From a virus, in IMG/VR virus record IMGVR_UViG_3300042691_042027, positions 1 through 24,220 of that record: a stretch of 24,220 nucleotides of DNA, one strand, 5' to 3'. Shown piece by piece: positions 1 through 5,501 of the stretch. The notes under the pieces are model-generated. The model saw only the letters and a list, made by a program, of their open reading frames with translations. It was not told the DNA's origin and made no database searches. The position numbers and the translations under genes were made by a program. Each line of letters begins with the position of its first letter. Positions within the stretch are counted from its first letter, which is position 1.

Positions 1-55
1 GGTGAAGCCCGCACCCGCAAAACCAACGGCCGCGCCATATGGGAGTTATCCATGA
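1..55 (+). CDS. 3' end of an upstream phage gene (partial)
   Basis: A reading frame enters from the left edge and stops at TGA 53-55, which overlaps the ATG of the next gene in an ATGA junction, the same arrangement seen at many junctions here. Only about 18 codons are visible, a Pro/Ala/Lys-rich tail ending PYGSYP. Such tails occur in many phage proteins. Function cannot be assigned. The next gene's frame is also open to the left edge, so this call rests mainly on the junction pattern. Confidence 0.4.
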   Translation, partial: VKPAPAKPTAAPYGSYP

Positions 56-744
56 GTGTTGAAAAATACAAAAAACCAACACCACAACCCAAGCTCAATG
101 GCGCCATGGGACTCACGAGTGAGGATCTTGCGAGTAGCCTCGGCCTAAATCACTTTCACCTTGTTGAAAAACTCAAGCGTGACAAATTCGAGCAGAAGCT
201 CGGACCATGCTTTAAATCAATGGGTTGGAACTTCATCGTAGATGCGATGAAGGTGCAAACAGCGGGCCGTCCGCGCAGCGTTTGGGTGTTTGATACCGAT
301 GTCGCCAAGTACATCGCGGCCACCTGGCAGAATGAGCGCGGTGTCGGTTACATGAAATTCCTCCTCGAGTGTGAGCGCGTCGCTACCGAATTGACTCCAA
401 AGCTCATTCGCCGCGTCGAGGAGCTCGAGGCCATCGTGGCCGCGACAGAGCGCAAGCTCATTGGGCCAAAACACGCCGGCATGATTGCGGCGCCTGTGAC
501 CTATGAGCGGGAAACACTTTTCGGAACGGAATTCTTTGTCAGGTGGGAACTGAAGCACCGCGACACACTCGACGAGGTTTCTAGGCTCAAAGCTGCATCG
601 CGTCACTCGCGCCGCACAATGAAAGGCCTCATCGCAAAAATTGAGATTCTGGAAAGCATGCTCGAGAAACTGCAAGCCACGCAGTCAGGGCAGATCATGA
701 AACTCTTGCCCGCGAAGCCTCATAGATTGAAAGCGAGCGAGTGA
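52..744 (+). CDS. Putative phage DNA-binding regulator, Rha/antirepressor-like, with coiled-coil tail
   Basis: A 230-residue soluble protein. Residues about 20-45 (GLTSEDLASSLGLNHFHLVE) look like a helix-turn-helix start. Residues about 75-115 hold a segment (VAKYIAATWQNERG, then FLLECERV) resembling the alanine-rich helical part of phage Rha/antirepressor proteins. The last 100 residues are charged and helical, probably coiled coil. The ATG at 52 has a GGGAG about 7 bases upstream, but the frame is open to the window edge, so a longer protein is not excluded. It lies at the head of the recombination block. The family link is from remembered motif shape only; it could be an unrelated phage protein. 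No membrane segment or catalytic motif is visible. Confidence 0.5.
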   Translation: MSVEKYKKPTPQPKLNGAMGLTSEDLASSLGLNHFHLVEKLKRDKFEQKLGPCFKSMGWNFIVDAMKVQTAGRPRSVWVFDTDVAKYIAATWQNERGVGYMKFLLECERVATELTPKLIRRVEELEAIVAATERKLIGPKHAGMIAAPVTYERETLFGTEFFVRWELKHRDTLDEVSRLKAASRHSRRTMKGLIAKIEILESMLEKLQATQSGQIMKLLPAKPHRLKASE

Positions 745-1079
745 TGCCGGGTGAGAAAGCCATCCTAGAACTGCGCAACATGCTCGTTGAAGCCGGCATG
801 GGCCGTGATGTGGCCGCGGCCGTGCTCGAGACATGGTGGAGTCGCTGGGTGCGTGTGCCGCTTTACACCAAGGCCGTGCCCAATGGTGAGGCTGACTTTT
901 ACCACGGCATGATTGACGGTGCATTGCTCGATTTTGTACGTGAGCAATGCATTAACCGCGACCGGCAACAACTCCCCAGCCTGCCCGCCTTGCGTGCCGC
1001 CTCATGGCTCACCGTCATTAGTGAGGAACCTTTGGCCTCCAAACCGCAAAAGGTTGAGTCACCCAAAATCATCCTGTAA
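744..1079 (+). CDS. Hypothetical phage protein, about 111 residues
   Basis: The ATG at 744 overlaps the previous stop by one base (TGATG); a GTG at 741 would add one residue. The N-terminal half is helical with the pattern LRNMLVEAGMGRDVAAAVLE, followed by a Trp-rich stretch (TWWSRW). There are no cysteine clusters or membrane segments. It is cotranscribed with the regulator-like gene before it. The next gene begins only after an 88-base gap holding a strong hairpin. I do not recognise the family. Confidence 0.6.
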   Translation: MPGEKAILELRNMLVEAGMGRDVAAAVLETWWSRWVRVPLYTKAVPNGEADFYHGMIDGALLDFVREQCINRDRQQLPSLPALRAASWLTVISEEPLASKPQKVESPKIIL

Positions 1080-1088
1080 ATTGCGCGG

Positions 1089-1161
1089 ACCGCTCCTTTC
1101 CTGCGCAGGGATGCGAGCGGGTGCTTCATCCACACCAACTCGCATTTAGGAAAGGAGCGGT
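1089..1161 (+). promoter_or_regulatory. Long nested hairpin that buries the ribosome binding site of the Gp157-like gene
   Basis: ACCGCTCCTTTCCT at 1089-1102 is perfectly complementary to AGGAAAGGAGCGGT at 1148-1161 (14 bp). Inside it ATGCGAG (1111-1117) pairs with CTCGCAT (1139-1145), and GGTG (1120-1123) with CACC (1133-1136), leaving a 9-base loop. The right arm contains AAAGGAG (1151-1157), the only good Shine-Dalgarno for the ATG at 1168. No T-run follows, so it is not a standard terminator. The pairing is directly visible; translational control is an inference. Confidence 0.7.
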
Positions 1162-1167
1162 GCCCTT

Positions 1168-1752
1168 ATGTCCGAAACGTCACTCGTGCCCACGCCACCA
1201 AAAATCCCTCTCACAATCGCCACCAATCAAATCGAATACATGGTCGAAGCCATCGAGGATGGCCTGACCGTCACGCCGCCGGAATTCGAGCTTGCGCGTG
1301 ACCAGTTTCAGGATGCGTGCGACCGGCGCATCATGCATTTCCGCATCCTCGAGTCCAAAATCGACATGCTCAAAGAGCTCAAGCGGCAGGTGAACGCCAA
1401 AATACAGGCCGCGGAAACCGCGCTCGAGTCCTTGGAAATCCACACCACAGGCCTCATCCAACAACACCCGGAGCTCACCTTTGAAGGCCGTATGGGCAAG
1501 CTCAAGCTGCAGCGCAAGCCAGGCGTGGCAGCGATTGAATGGCAGCCACACACGCTTTACGAAGCGCGCTCGTGGACGGTGTATCCCGGCATCCTTGAGA
1601 TGGCGTCCTACCTCAAGCCGTACATCACACCTACGGTGATTGATGTTTTTGACAAAAAAAGGTTTGAGGATGACATGCGCGCAGGCCGTGTTACACCTGC
1701 AGAAATGATTGTCAAAATACAAGCCAATGGCACAATTCTGAGGGTGAAATGA
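1168..1752 (+). CDS. Gp157-like phage coiled-coil protein
   Basis: A 194-residue protein. Residues about 40-110 form a long charged helix (repeated Leu/Ile with Lys/Glu), followed by a short beta-rich C-terminal part starting near GKLKLQRKPG. A long coiled coil then a small domain with a K-L-x-L-x-R-K segment is the layout of the Siphovirus Gp157 family, commonly encoded next to single-strand annealing or recombination proteins. Here it directly precedes an ERF gene with a 4-base ATGA overlap, which supports the call. Its molecular role is not firmly known. Its ribosome binding site lies in a 14-bp stem, so expression is probably regulated, and through coupling perhaps ERF as well. Family membership is likely but not proven by eye. 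Confidence 0.65.
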   Translation: MSETSLVPTPPKIPLTIATNQIEYMVEAIEDGLTVTPPEFELARDQFQDACDRRIMHFRILESKIDMLKELKRQVNAKIQAAETALESLEIHTTGLIQQHPELTFEGRMGKLKLQRKPGVAAIEWQPHTLYEARSWTVYPGILEMASYLKPYITPTVIDVFDKKRFEDDMRAGRVTPAEMIVKIQANGTILRVK

Positions 1753-2447
1753 GAACAAGCCAAGAAATCGACAAGCTCGCGGACGCGCTCGCACAGGCAC
1801 AATTGGAAATGCCACCCGCTGAATTGGACAAACGCAATCCGCATTTCAATTCGGAGTATGCAAGCTTTTCAAGTATCGTTAAGGCGTCGCGCATCGTTGG
1901 AAAGCACGGGATCGCAATCTCCCAAGGCACGCTCCTCGGACCCAACGGTGAGCGCACCTTGGTGACGATGCTCATGCACAAGTCTGGGCAGTGGATTGCA
2001 AGCGATTGGCCGCTCGATCCAGTGCAGAAAACCCCGCAAGGGATGGGCTCAGCGCTCACCTATGGCAAGCGCTATATGCAAGCCACGATTCTAAATATGC
2101 CAACGGGTGAGGATGATGATGACGGACATGAAGCAAGCGCAAAATCCACTGCCGACAAACCTGCCGCGGCACCCGCGAAGGCGGCACAAGCGGCAGCGCC
2201 AACGCAAGCTCAAGATGCGCAATCAGGCGACCCATACATGCGGCAACCACCTCAGCGGAAATTCGTCGCAGCCGAAAATGAAAAGCAATTCCTCGCAAAC
2301 TACTTGCTCAAAAACCGCGGCATCACCGACGAAAACCAACGCGCCGAAATTTTCTCGCAAGTCGCCAAGGCTGCCCTTAATAAGCCGATGCGTGAGATTC
2401 CTGCGATCGTTGATGGCGTCATGAAGGAATTTGCCAATGAGCCATGA
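1749..2447 (+). CDS. erf: ERF-family single-strand DNA annealing protein
   Basis: A 232-residue protein with the ERF signature: KRNPHFNSEYA (residues 28-38), LMHKSGQWI (about 75-83), GSALTYGKRY (100-109) and an acidic DDDDG (122-126). ERF proteins anneal complementary single strands during phage recombination, end repair or circularisation. A low-complexity Ala/Pro/Gln linker (about 130-170) leads to a helical C-terminal segment of about 60 residues that may bind partners such as SSB or DNA. The ATG overlaps the previous stop by 4 bases. The length is normal for the family. The gene is intact. It is one of the firmest functional calls in the left half. Confidence 0.9.
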   Translation: MRTSQEIDKLADALAQAQLEMPPAELDKRNPHFNSEYASFSSIVKASRIVGKHGIAISQGTLLGPNGERTLVTMLMHKSGQWIASDWPLDPVQKTPQGMGSALTYGKRYMQATILNMPTGEDDDDGHEASAKSTADKPAAAPAKAAQAAAPTQAQDAQSGDPYMRQPPQRKFVAAENEKQFLANYLLKNRGITDENQRAEIFSQVAKAALNKPMREIPAIVDGVMKEFANEP

Positions 2448-2520
2448 CCTCGTCGTGACCATCGGTTACATCACGTTCGGTGTGCTCGCGGCACTCGTCG
2501 CATTGGCGTTACTGTCGTGA
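2437..2520 (+). CDS. 27-residue single-pass membrane peptide
   Basis: The ATG at 2437 lies 11 bases inside the end of erf, with AAGGA about 8 bases upstream. It encodes 27 residues: a short polar start (MSHDLVV) then an almost unbroken hydrophobic run (YITFGVLAALVALALLS) long enough for one membrane helix. Its TGA at 2518-2520 overlaps a GTG start at 2517, giving a tight erf / peptide / next-gene chain. The coupling and hydrophobic pattern support a real gene. The function is unknown; small phage membrane peptides may act in lysis control, membrane anchoring or host interference, but nothing here decides between these. Confidence 0.5.
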   Translation: MSHDLVVTIGYITFGVLAALVALALLS

Positions 2521-2846
2521 TATGCTCGGCCGCGATGAAACTCCGCGGCATCACACTCGAGCTCAAGCGCTCCGAGGTCGAAAATCACCCGGCCTCGGAT
2601 TTTGTCATGCGCGCAATGATGCGTGACTGGCTCACCATGTTTGACGCCATCCGCCGCCACCTGCCCGCTTTGCTCACGCAGAGCTTCCGCGCCTGGGACG
2701 AAAACCCCATTTACCTGGAAATTTACGAGCGCGCCAAAAACGGCGAATCCGCCACCTCGATCGCGCGTGACATCGGTTATAGTCTTGCCAATGTGACTAA
2801 AATCATCCGCGGAATGCGGGCACTCGAAAAGGAGGGTTGCGAATGA
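2517..2846 (+). CDS. Putative DNA-binding protein with C-terminal helix-turn-helix
   Basis: A 109-residue protein. The GTG at 2517 overlaps the preceding stop in a GTGA junction and is preferred to the internal ATG at 2535, though neither has a clear Shine-Dalgarno. The C-terminal third (KNGESATSIARDIGYSLANV, then a KIIRGMRALEKEG helix) matches a helix-turn-helix of the resolvase/sigma-like type: a short Ser-Ala-Thr-x-Ile-Ala turn, then a putative recognition helix. The N-terminal part is helical and basic. A regulator of early genes is plausible, but there is no catalytic serine, so it is not a recombinase. Confidence 0.6.
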   Translation: MICSAAMKLRGITLELKRSEVENHPASDFVMRAMMRDWLTMFDAIRRHLPALLTQSFRAWDENPIYLEIYERAKNGESATSIARDIGYSLANVTKIIRGMRALEKEGCE

Positions 2847-3070
2847 CTTTCATGAAATTCGCTTTTGTCGTGTATGCGCTTGTGGGTTTGTCTTTTGCCG
2901 TTGGTTGGACCCTTGAGGCGTGGAAAAAGGATATCCAAATCCGCGAGCACCTTTTTGTTGCCGCGGTCATTCCGTTCTGGCCGGTGCTCCTGAGTTTGTA
3001 CGCCGCCATCCGCCTGAAGGATTGGGCCCACGATCTGAGATTGAAGCATGCGCATTCAAATCACCTTTGA
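2843..3070 (+). CDS. Small two-segment membrane protein
   Basis: 75 residues. The ATG at 2843 overlaps the previous stop (ATGA) and has GGAGG at 2831-2835, a good distance away. Two hydrophobic segments are seen: about residues 5-22 (ending GLSFAVGW) and about 38-58 (FVAAVIPFWPVLLSLYAA), separated by a charged loop (EAWKKDIQIRE), with a basic His-rich tail. Topology and size would fit a class II holin-like protein, but no endolysin lies nearby and it sits in the early block, so a holin call is not justified. Confidence 0.6.
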   Translation: MTFMKFAFVVYALVGLSFAVGWTLEAWKKDIQIREHLFVAAVIPFWPVLLSLYAAIRLKDWAHDLRLKHAHSNHL

Positions 3071-3455
3071 AGATTTGCCCGATGGCCGCATCGTGGTGGT
3101 GGGTGAATTCCCGCGCGGTGCCACCGCTGAGGTTTACACCTCCTCGGAGTCGCAGGCCGAGCGCTTTGCGCTCACAGTCATGGGCATCATCCACAAGCTG
3201 CAACGGCAGCTATTCGCCACCGATGTGGCATGGTTTCAAAAAGAACTGACAACCTGGCTTCGGGAGTATTTCAAATCAGGCGCGAAATCTCCCGAGCTCA
3301 TCATTGGAGCTCCCACGTATGACGGCACCCGAAAGCAAAGCAAACCCCTCGTCGCGCCTCCTCAAATGGGCAAAAACGCTAGTATCACCTCTCTACTCGG
3401 CCGATTTGGAAAGGCAGCAGTTAGCGCTGACCCAGATGGCCTCGGGGATAAGTGA
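3048..3455 (+). CDS. Hypothetical phage protein, 135 residues
   Basis: Starts at ATG 3048, 23 bases inside the end of the membrane-protein gene. The N-terminal half looks like a compact alpha/beta fold (MRIQITFEDLPDGRIVVVGE), followed by a helix with FALTVMGIIHKLQRQLF. The last 46 residues overlap another plus-strand frame by 137 bases and are low in recognisable structure. The family is unknown. The ribosome binding site is weak (GAAG), so it may rely on coupling from upstream. Confidence 0.55.
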   Translation: MRIQITFEDLPDGRIVVVGEFPRGATAEVYTSSESQAERFALTVMGIIHKLQRQLFATDVAWFQKELTTWLREYFKSGAKSPELIIGAPTYDGTRKQSKPLVAPPQMGKNASITSLLGRFGKAAVSADPDGLGDK

Positions 3456-3912
3456 GCTCACGGGCGTGGCCAACCGCGAGCGCTCGCGCGCGCGTGAGGC
3501 CTTGGATGAATGCAACAACCACAAGATCGACGCGGCGATTTTTGCGCTCGCTGCCGCGCGCATGTTTTCCGAGCTCGGTTTTTTGGTGGGGCAATCACCC
3601 GTCGAGAGTGAGCGCAGCGTGCATTTGCTCATGGTCAGCGGTGGGCCCGGTTTCGAGTGGGCCACGCTCATCCCACAGGATTTGATGTATCAGTTTGGCC
3701 GCTGGATACCGCAAAGCCCTGCGGTGAGCGAGGAGGGCGCCTTAGAGCTCGCAGGCCAAGGGCGCGCCAACCTCATGAATTGGTTTCAGCACGGTGCACA
3801 CACACCCGAGGTGCCCAAGAAACGCGGCCGCAAGCCCAAGGGCGCCACGGTGAGCGAGGGCGAGGGTGAGGAAACCGCCGTCAACGGTGCGCCGGCGGAG
3901 GCCGTTCAATAG
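3319..3912 (+). CDS. Hypothetical protein with AT-hook-like basic tail
   Basis: 197 residues from ATG 3319, chosen because GGAG (3306-3309) sits 9 bases upstream. This gives a 137-base overlap with the preceding gene in another frame. A later ATG at 3436 would cut the overlap to 20 bases but lacks a Shine-Dalgarno. The middle is helical (HKIDAAIFALAAARMFSELG) followed by a mixed segment. Residues 167-175 read KKRGRKPKG, close to the AT-hook core that binds the minor groove of AT-rich DNA, ahead of an acidic tail. Its stop overlaps the converging minus-strand zinc-protein gene by 7 bases. A DNA- or nucleoprotein-associated role is an inference from the tail alone. Confidence 0.65.
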   Translation: MTAPESKANPSSRLLKWAKTLVSPLYSADLERQQLALTQMASGISELTGVANRERSRAREALDECNNHKIDAAIFALAAARMFSELGFLVGQSPVESERSVHLLMVSGGPGFEWATLIPQDLMYQFGRWIPQSPAVSEEGALELAGQGRANLMNWFQHGAHTPEVPKKRGRKPKGATVSEGEGEETAVNGAPAEAVQ

Positions 3913-4061
3913 TCGCCGCCGTCGTAATCATCATCCTCGCATTGCCCTGGTGACTCGCCGCTGCCGTTACAGGCGGTGCACACGCTGCCATCCACCCGTC
4001 CCTCGCCCGAGCCGTTGCACGTGCCGCAAATGGGCCGCTCCTCATCGTCAGCGCTGCACAT
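3906..4061 (-). CDS. 51-residue zinc-binding protein with two DnaJ-type CxxCNGSG motifs
   Basis: A small minus-strand gene. The protein has CGTCNGSG at residues 12-19 and CTACNGSG at 28-35, so C12, C15, C28 and C31 form one four-cysteine zinc site of the kind found in the DnaJ/Hsp40 cysteine-rich domain. An acidic Asp/Tyr/Gly tail follows. There is no J domain, so it is a free-standing half of the usual two-zinc module. The ATG at 4061 has a strong GGAGG with 6-base spacing and overlaps the upstream gene by 14 bases. It ends 7 bases inside the converging plus-strand gene. Zinc binding is a confident family inference; a chaperone or protein-binding role is only suggested. Confidence 0.8.
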   Translation of the reverse strand: MCSADDEERPICGTCNGSGEGRVDGSVCTACNGSGESPGQCEDDDYDGGDY

Positions 4062-4296
4062 CACTCACCTCCAGTTTTTTCGCGCGAATCGCGCATTCAT
4101 ACATGCCAATTTTGGCCCACGCCCGCAGCACATTCGACACTGCGCGCTTGGTGATCCGGCGATTTTCTTTTGCCAAAAACCGCACCGCGTCGGTGATCAG
4201 ATCGTCCGTGAGCGGCACGTGCACCTCGGCTATGCGGTCGAGATCGTCCATAAGTTTCTGGTGTTTGTCGGCCCAAGAAACGGTTTGCATACGCAT
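4048..4296 (-). CDS. Hypothetical small helical protein
   Basis: 82 residues from the ATG at 4296, two bases after the stop of the preceding cassette gene. A GTG at 4308 or an ATG at 4290 are alternatives, and no start has a strong Shine-Dalgarno. The sequence is helical and basic in the middle (FLAKENRRITKRAVSNVLRA), a pattern that could form a winged or simple helix-turn-helix, then MYECAIRAKKLEV. It overlaps the zinc-protein gene by 14 bases, so the two are probably coupled. A DNA-binding role is possible but unproven. Confidence 0.65.
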   Translation of the reverse strand: MRMQTVSWADKHQKLMDDLDRIAEVHVPLTDDLITDAVRFLAKENRRITKRAVSNVLRAWAKIGMYECAIRAKKLEVSDVQR

Positions 4297-4298
4297 GG

Positions 4299-4565
4299 TC
4301 AACCCCACACCCGTGCGGCTTCGCGCGACTCAGCTTCGGTGCCAGCGCACCGGTGGTAATCGCTCAAAAGCTCGCCACAATACTCGCAGCGCGGGTAGTC
4401 ATCGAGGCCGCCGAGGCCTGTGAGGTCATTTGTCCATTTGCCACGGTCAGGGCCCTCGAGAAACTCGGCGATTTGCCCACCCGCGCGGGTTTTCATCACC
4501 TTCACCAGGTAGCCACGCAAAACGTGGGTGGGAGCTCGGGAAACGAGCTCAGGATTGATTCTCAT
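4299..4565 (-). CDS. Hypothetical small protein with a cysteine cluster
   Basis: 88 residues from the ATG at 4565, which overlaps the upstream stop in ATGA and is preceded by GGTGG. The longer frame upstream of this start is antisense to the neighbouring coding gene and was discarded. The N-terminal part is beta-like (LRGYLVKVMKTRAGGQIAEF). The C-terminal part has CEYCGELLSDYHRC, three cysteines plus a histidine that could hold a metal. It is followed closely by the next cassette gene. The family is not recognised. Confidence 0.65.
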   Translation of the reverse strand: MRINPELVSRAPTHVLRGYLVKVMKTRAGGQIAEFLEGPDRGKWTNDLTGLGGLDDYPRCEYCGELLSDYHRCAGTEAESREAARVWG

Positions 4566-4900
4566 TGGCCCACCACCTTTGCGCACACGCGCTTTTGGAG
4601 CTCGGCCATAAAGCGCTTGCCCTCGCCCGACTTGCGCATTTGAAACTGGCCGTTCTTCAGAGCGACATAGCCACCCACCGAGCCACCATCCGTGCCAAAC
4701 ACCGAGCCACCGCGCAGGGGGGCGAGCTCGAGCACCGAACCTGCAAACATGTCGCAATGGGTGAAAGCTTCCTTGTCGCCAGGAGTGAAAAACTTGGAGA
4801 TGGCCACCACCGACATGGAATACATCGACCACTGGAAACCAAACTCCTCACAGGCAGCGAGGAATGCATCGACTTGGGCTTGGACTTGGGTGCGCTTCAT
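4562..4900 (-). CDS. Hypothetical protein, first gene of the minus-strand cassette
   Basis: 112 residues from the ATG at 4900, chosen for the GGAGG with 6-base spacing just upstream; earlier in-frame codons run into the control region. The sequence starts with an amphipathic helix (QAQVDAFLAACEEFGFQW), then a Ser/Met/Val strand region, and a Gly-rich stretch (LRGGSVFGTDGGSVGGYVAL). There is no membrane segment. It heads four consecutive minus-strand genes probably driven by the promoter near 4985-5013. Unknown function; cytosolic by composition. Confidence 0.7.
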   Translation of the reverse strand: MKRTQVQAQVDAFLAACEEFGFQWSMYSMSVVAISKFFTPGDKEAFTHCDMFAGSVLELAPLRGGSVFGTDGGSVGGYVALKNGQFQMRKSGEGKRFMAELQKRVCAKVVGQ

Positions 4901-4984
4901 GGGGAACCTCCGTGCCGCGAGAGATTCGCGACTTCTGAACTGACTTATGCATGCTCTGTGCCAATGACCTGGCCAGCGAAACGA

Positions 4985-5013
4985 CAGATATTTTCGATTT
5001 ATCGATGTGTCAA
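4985..5013 (-). promoter_or_regulatory. Sigma70-type promoter for the minus-strand cassette
   Basis: On the minus strand TTGACA (5013-5008) is a perfect -35 box. A 17-base spacer leads to TATCTG (4990-4985), a fair -10 box. Transcription would begin near 4978 and run through a leader of about 78 bases to the start at 4900. A 12-bp palindrome lies inside the spacer. Confidence 0.55.
4994..5005. promoter_or_regulatory. Palindrome TCGATTTATCGA between -35 and -10: operator candidate
   Basis: TCGAT and ATCGA are exact inverted repeats around TT. The site lies wholly in the spacer of the minus-strand promoter, where a bound repressor would block RNA polymerase. Confidence 0.45.
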
Positions 5014-5033
5014 TGGATTTTCCACTGTCAATG
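5008..5033. repeat. Direct repeat TGTCAATG, two copies 18 bases apart
   Basis: Copies are at 5008-5015 and 5026-5033. Each reads TTGACA on the minus strand, so there are two potential -35 boxes. Only the promoter-proximal one has a plausible -10 at standard spacing. The second copy could be a regulator half-site. Confidence 0.55.
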
Positions 5034-5050
5034 TTGGCGTTTATAGCCAA
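5034..5050. promoter_or_regulatory. Inverted repeat TTGGC-N7-GCCAA
   Basis: Perfect 5-bp arms around a 7-base AT-rich centre, 17 bases in all, a usual size for a dimeric repressor site. It overlaps the weak plus-strand -35 candidate at 5034-5039. Confidence 0.4.
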
Positions 5051-5078
5051 TATGGGCTGTTATTTTTCCGTGGTCACT

Positions 5079-5093
5079 GTCCAACCCTTGGAC
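5079..5093. promoter_or_regulatory. Inverted repeat GTCCAA-CCC-TTGGAC
   Basis: Perfect 6-bp arms around CCC. It lies between the weak plus-strand promoter candidate and the gene at 5208. The short loop and lack of a T-run argue against a terminator, so a protein-binding site is more likely. Confidence 0.4.
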
Positions 5094-5207
5094 GCCTTGA
5101 GGCCTACACAACCCATTGAAATCTCGATGCGCGGAGCTTGGCACGCAGTGTGCTCAATGCGTAATCAGAAGCTGCGCACGGTGCGGAGCTCCGGAGATTT
5201 AAGAACC

Positions 5208-5450
5208 ATGTACGTCATCACCACCCGCTACGGCTCCTTTTGGACAGGCTCTAGTTTTGGCTCGGAATTCCCCGAAGCTCGCAAGCTCAAAAACTTCCGC
5301 GATGCACTCAAAGAGCTTCGCAAAGCAAACAACACCGGACTCGCTGGCCCGTGCGTCATGGTGGTGAATTACGGAATGGAAAACGAGGAAACCTTGGACG
5401 TGACGGGCGCATATACACACGACTCAAATGTGAGACAGTTCAAAGGTTGA
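5208..5450 (+). CDS. Hypothetical phage protein, 80 residues
   Basis: Start ATG 5208 (MYVITTRYGSFWTG), with GGAG at 5193-5196 eleven bases upstream. An in-frame extension back to 5007 crosses the control region and is rejected. The sequence has a beta-like start, then a basic helix (ARKLKNFRDALKELRKA) and a beta-like end (CVMVVNYGMENEETLDV). It is the first plus-strand gene after the divergent region, so it is likely expressed early. The family is not recognised. Confidence 0.65.
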   Translation: MYVITTRYGSFWTGSSFGSEFPEARKLKNFRDALKELRKANNTGLAGPCVMVVNYGMENEETLDVTGAYTHDSNVRQFKG

Positions 5451-5501
5451 ACCGGGTCGAGAAATCGATTAGGAGGTCATGTGGAAATCATCGGAGTCAT
5501 C

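Larger units (their letters stand above)
4901..5207. other. Gene-free divergent control region
   Basis: This 307-base gap separates the minus-strand cassette (start 4900) from the plus-strand gene at 5208. It is visibly more AT-rich than its surroundings in 4980-5070 and holds a minus-strand promoter, paired TGTCAATG repeats and three operator-like palindromes, listed separately. A weak plus-strand promoter can be drawn: TTGGCG 5034-5039, 18-base gap, TGTTAT 5058-5063. CGGAGCTCCG (5184-5193) is a 10-bp palindrome just before the plus-strand start. A long plus frame through the gap (from 5007) is not convincing as coding. Confidence 0.65.

Noticed and set aside
2517-2846. Resolvase/integrase call for the HTH-like protein
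   Set aside because: Only the DNA-binding part resembles the family; no catalytic domain or serine motif is present.
2843-3070. Holin call for the two-segment membrane protein
   Set aside because: Size and topology fit, but no endolysin or spanin lies nearby and it is in the early block, so membrane protein is as far as the evidence goes.
3890-3925. Bidirectional terminator at the convergent gene junction
   Set aside because: Only a 6-bp GC stem (CGGCGG 3893-3898 with CCGCCG 3915-3920), with a long loop and no T-run on either side.
3866-4423. Plus-strand frames of 127-185 codons across 3866-4423
   Set aside because: They are antisense to a tight set of minus-strand genes with good ribosome sites and a clear zinc motif; the plus-strand products are Arg/His/Ser-rich with no domain.
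4565-5119. 184-codon plus-strand frame
   Set aside because: It is antisense to the 4562-4900 gene and runs through the promoter/palindrome region; composition is typical of a shadow frame.
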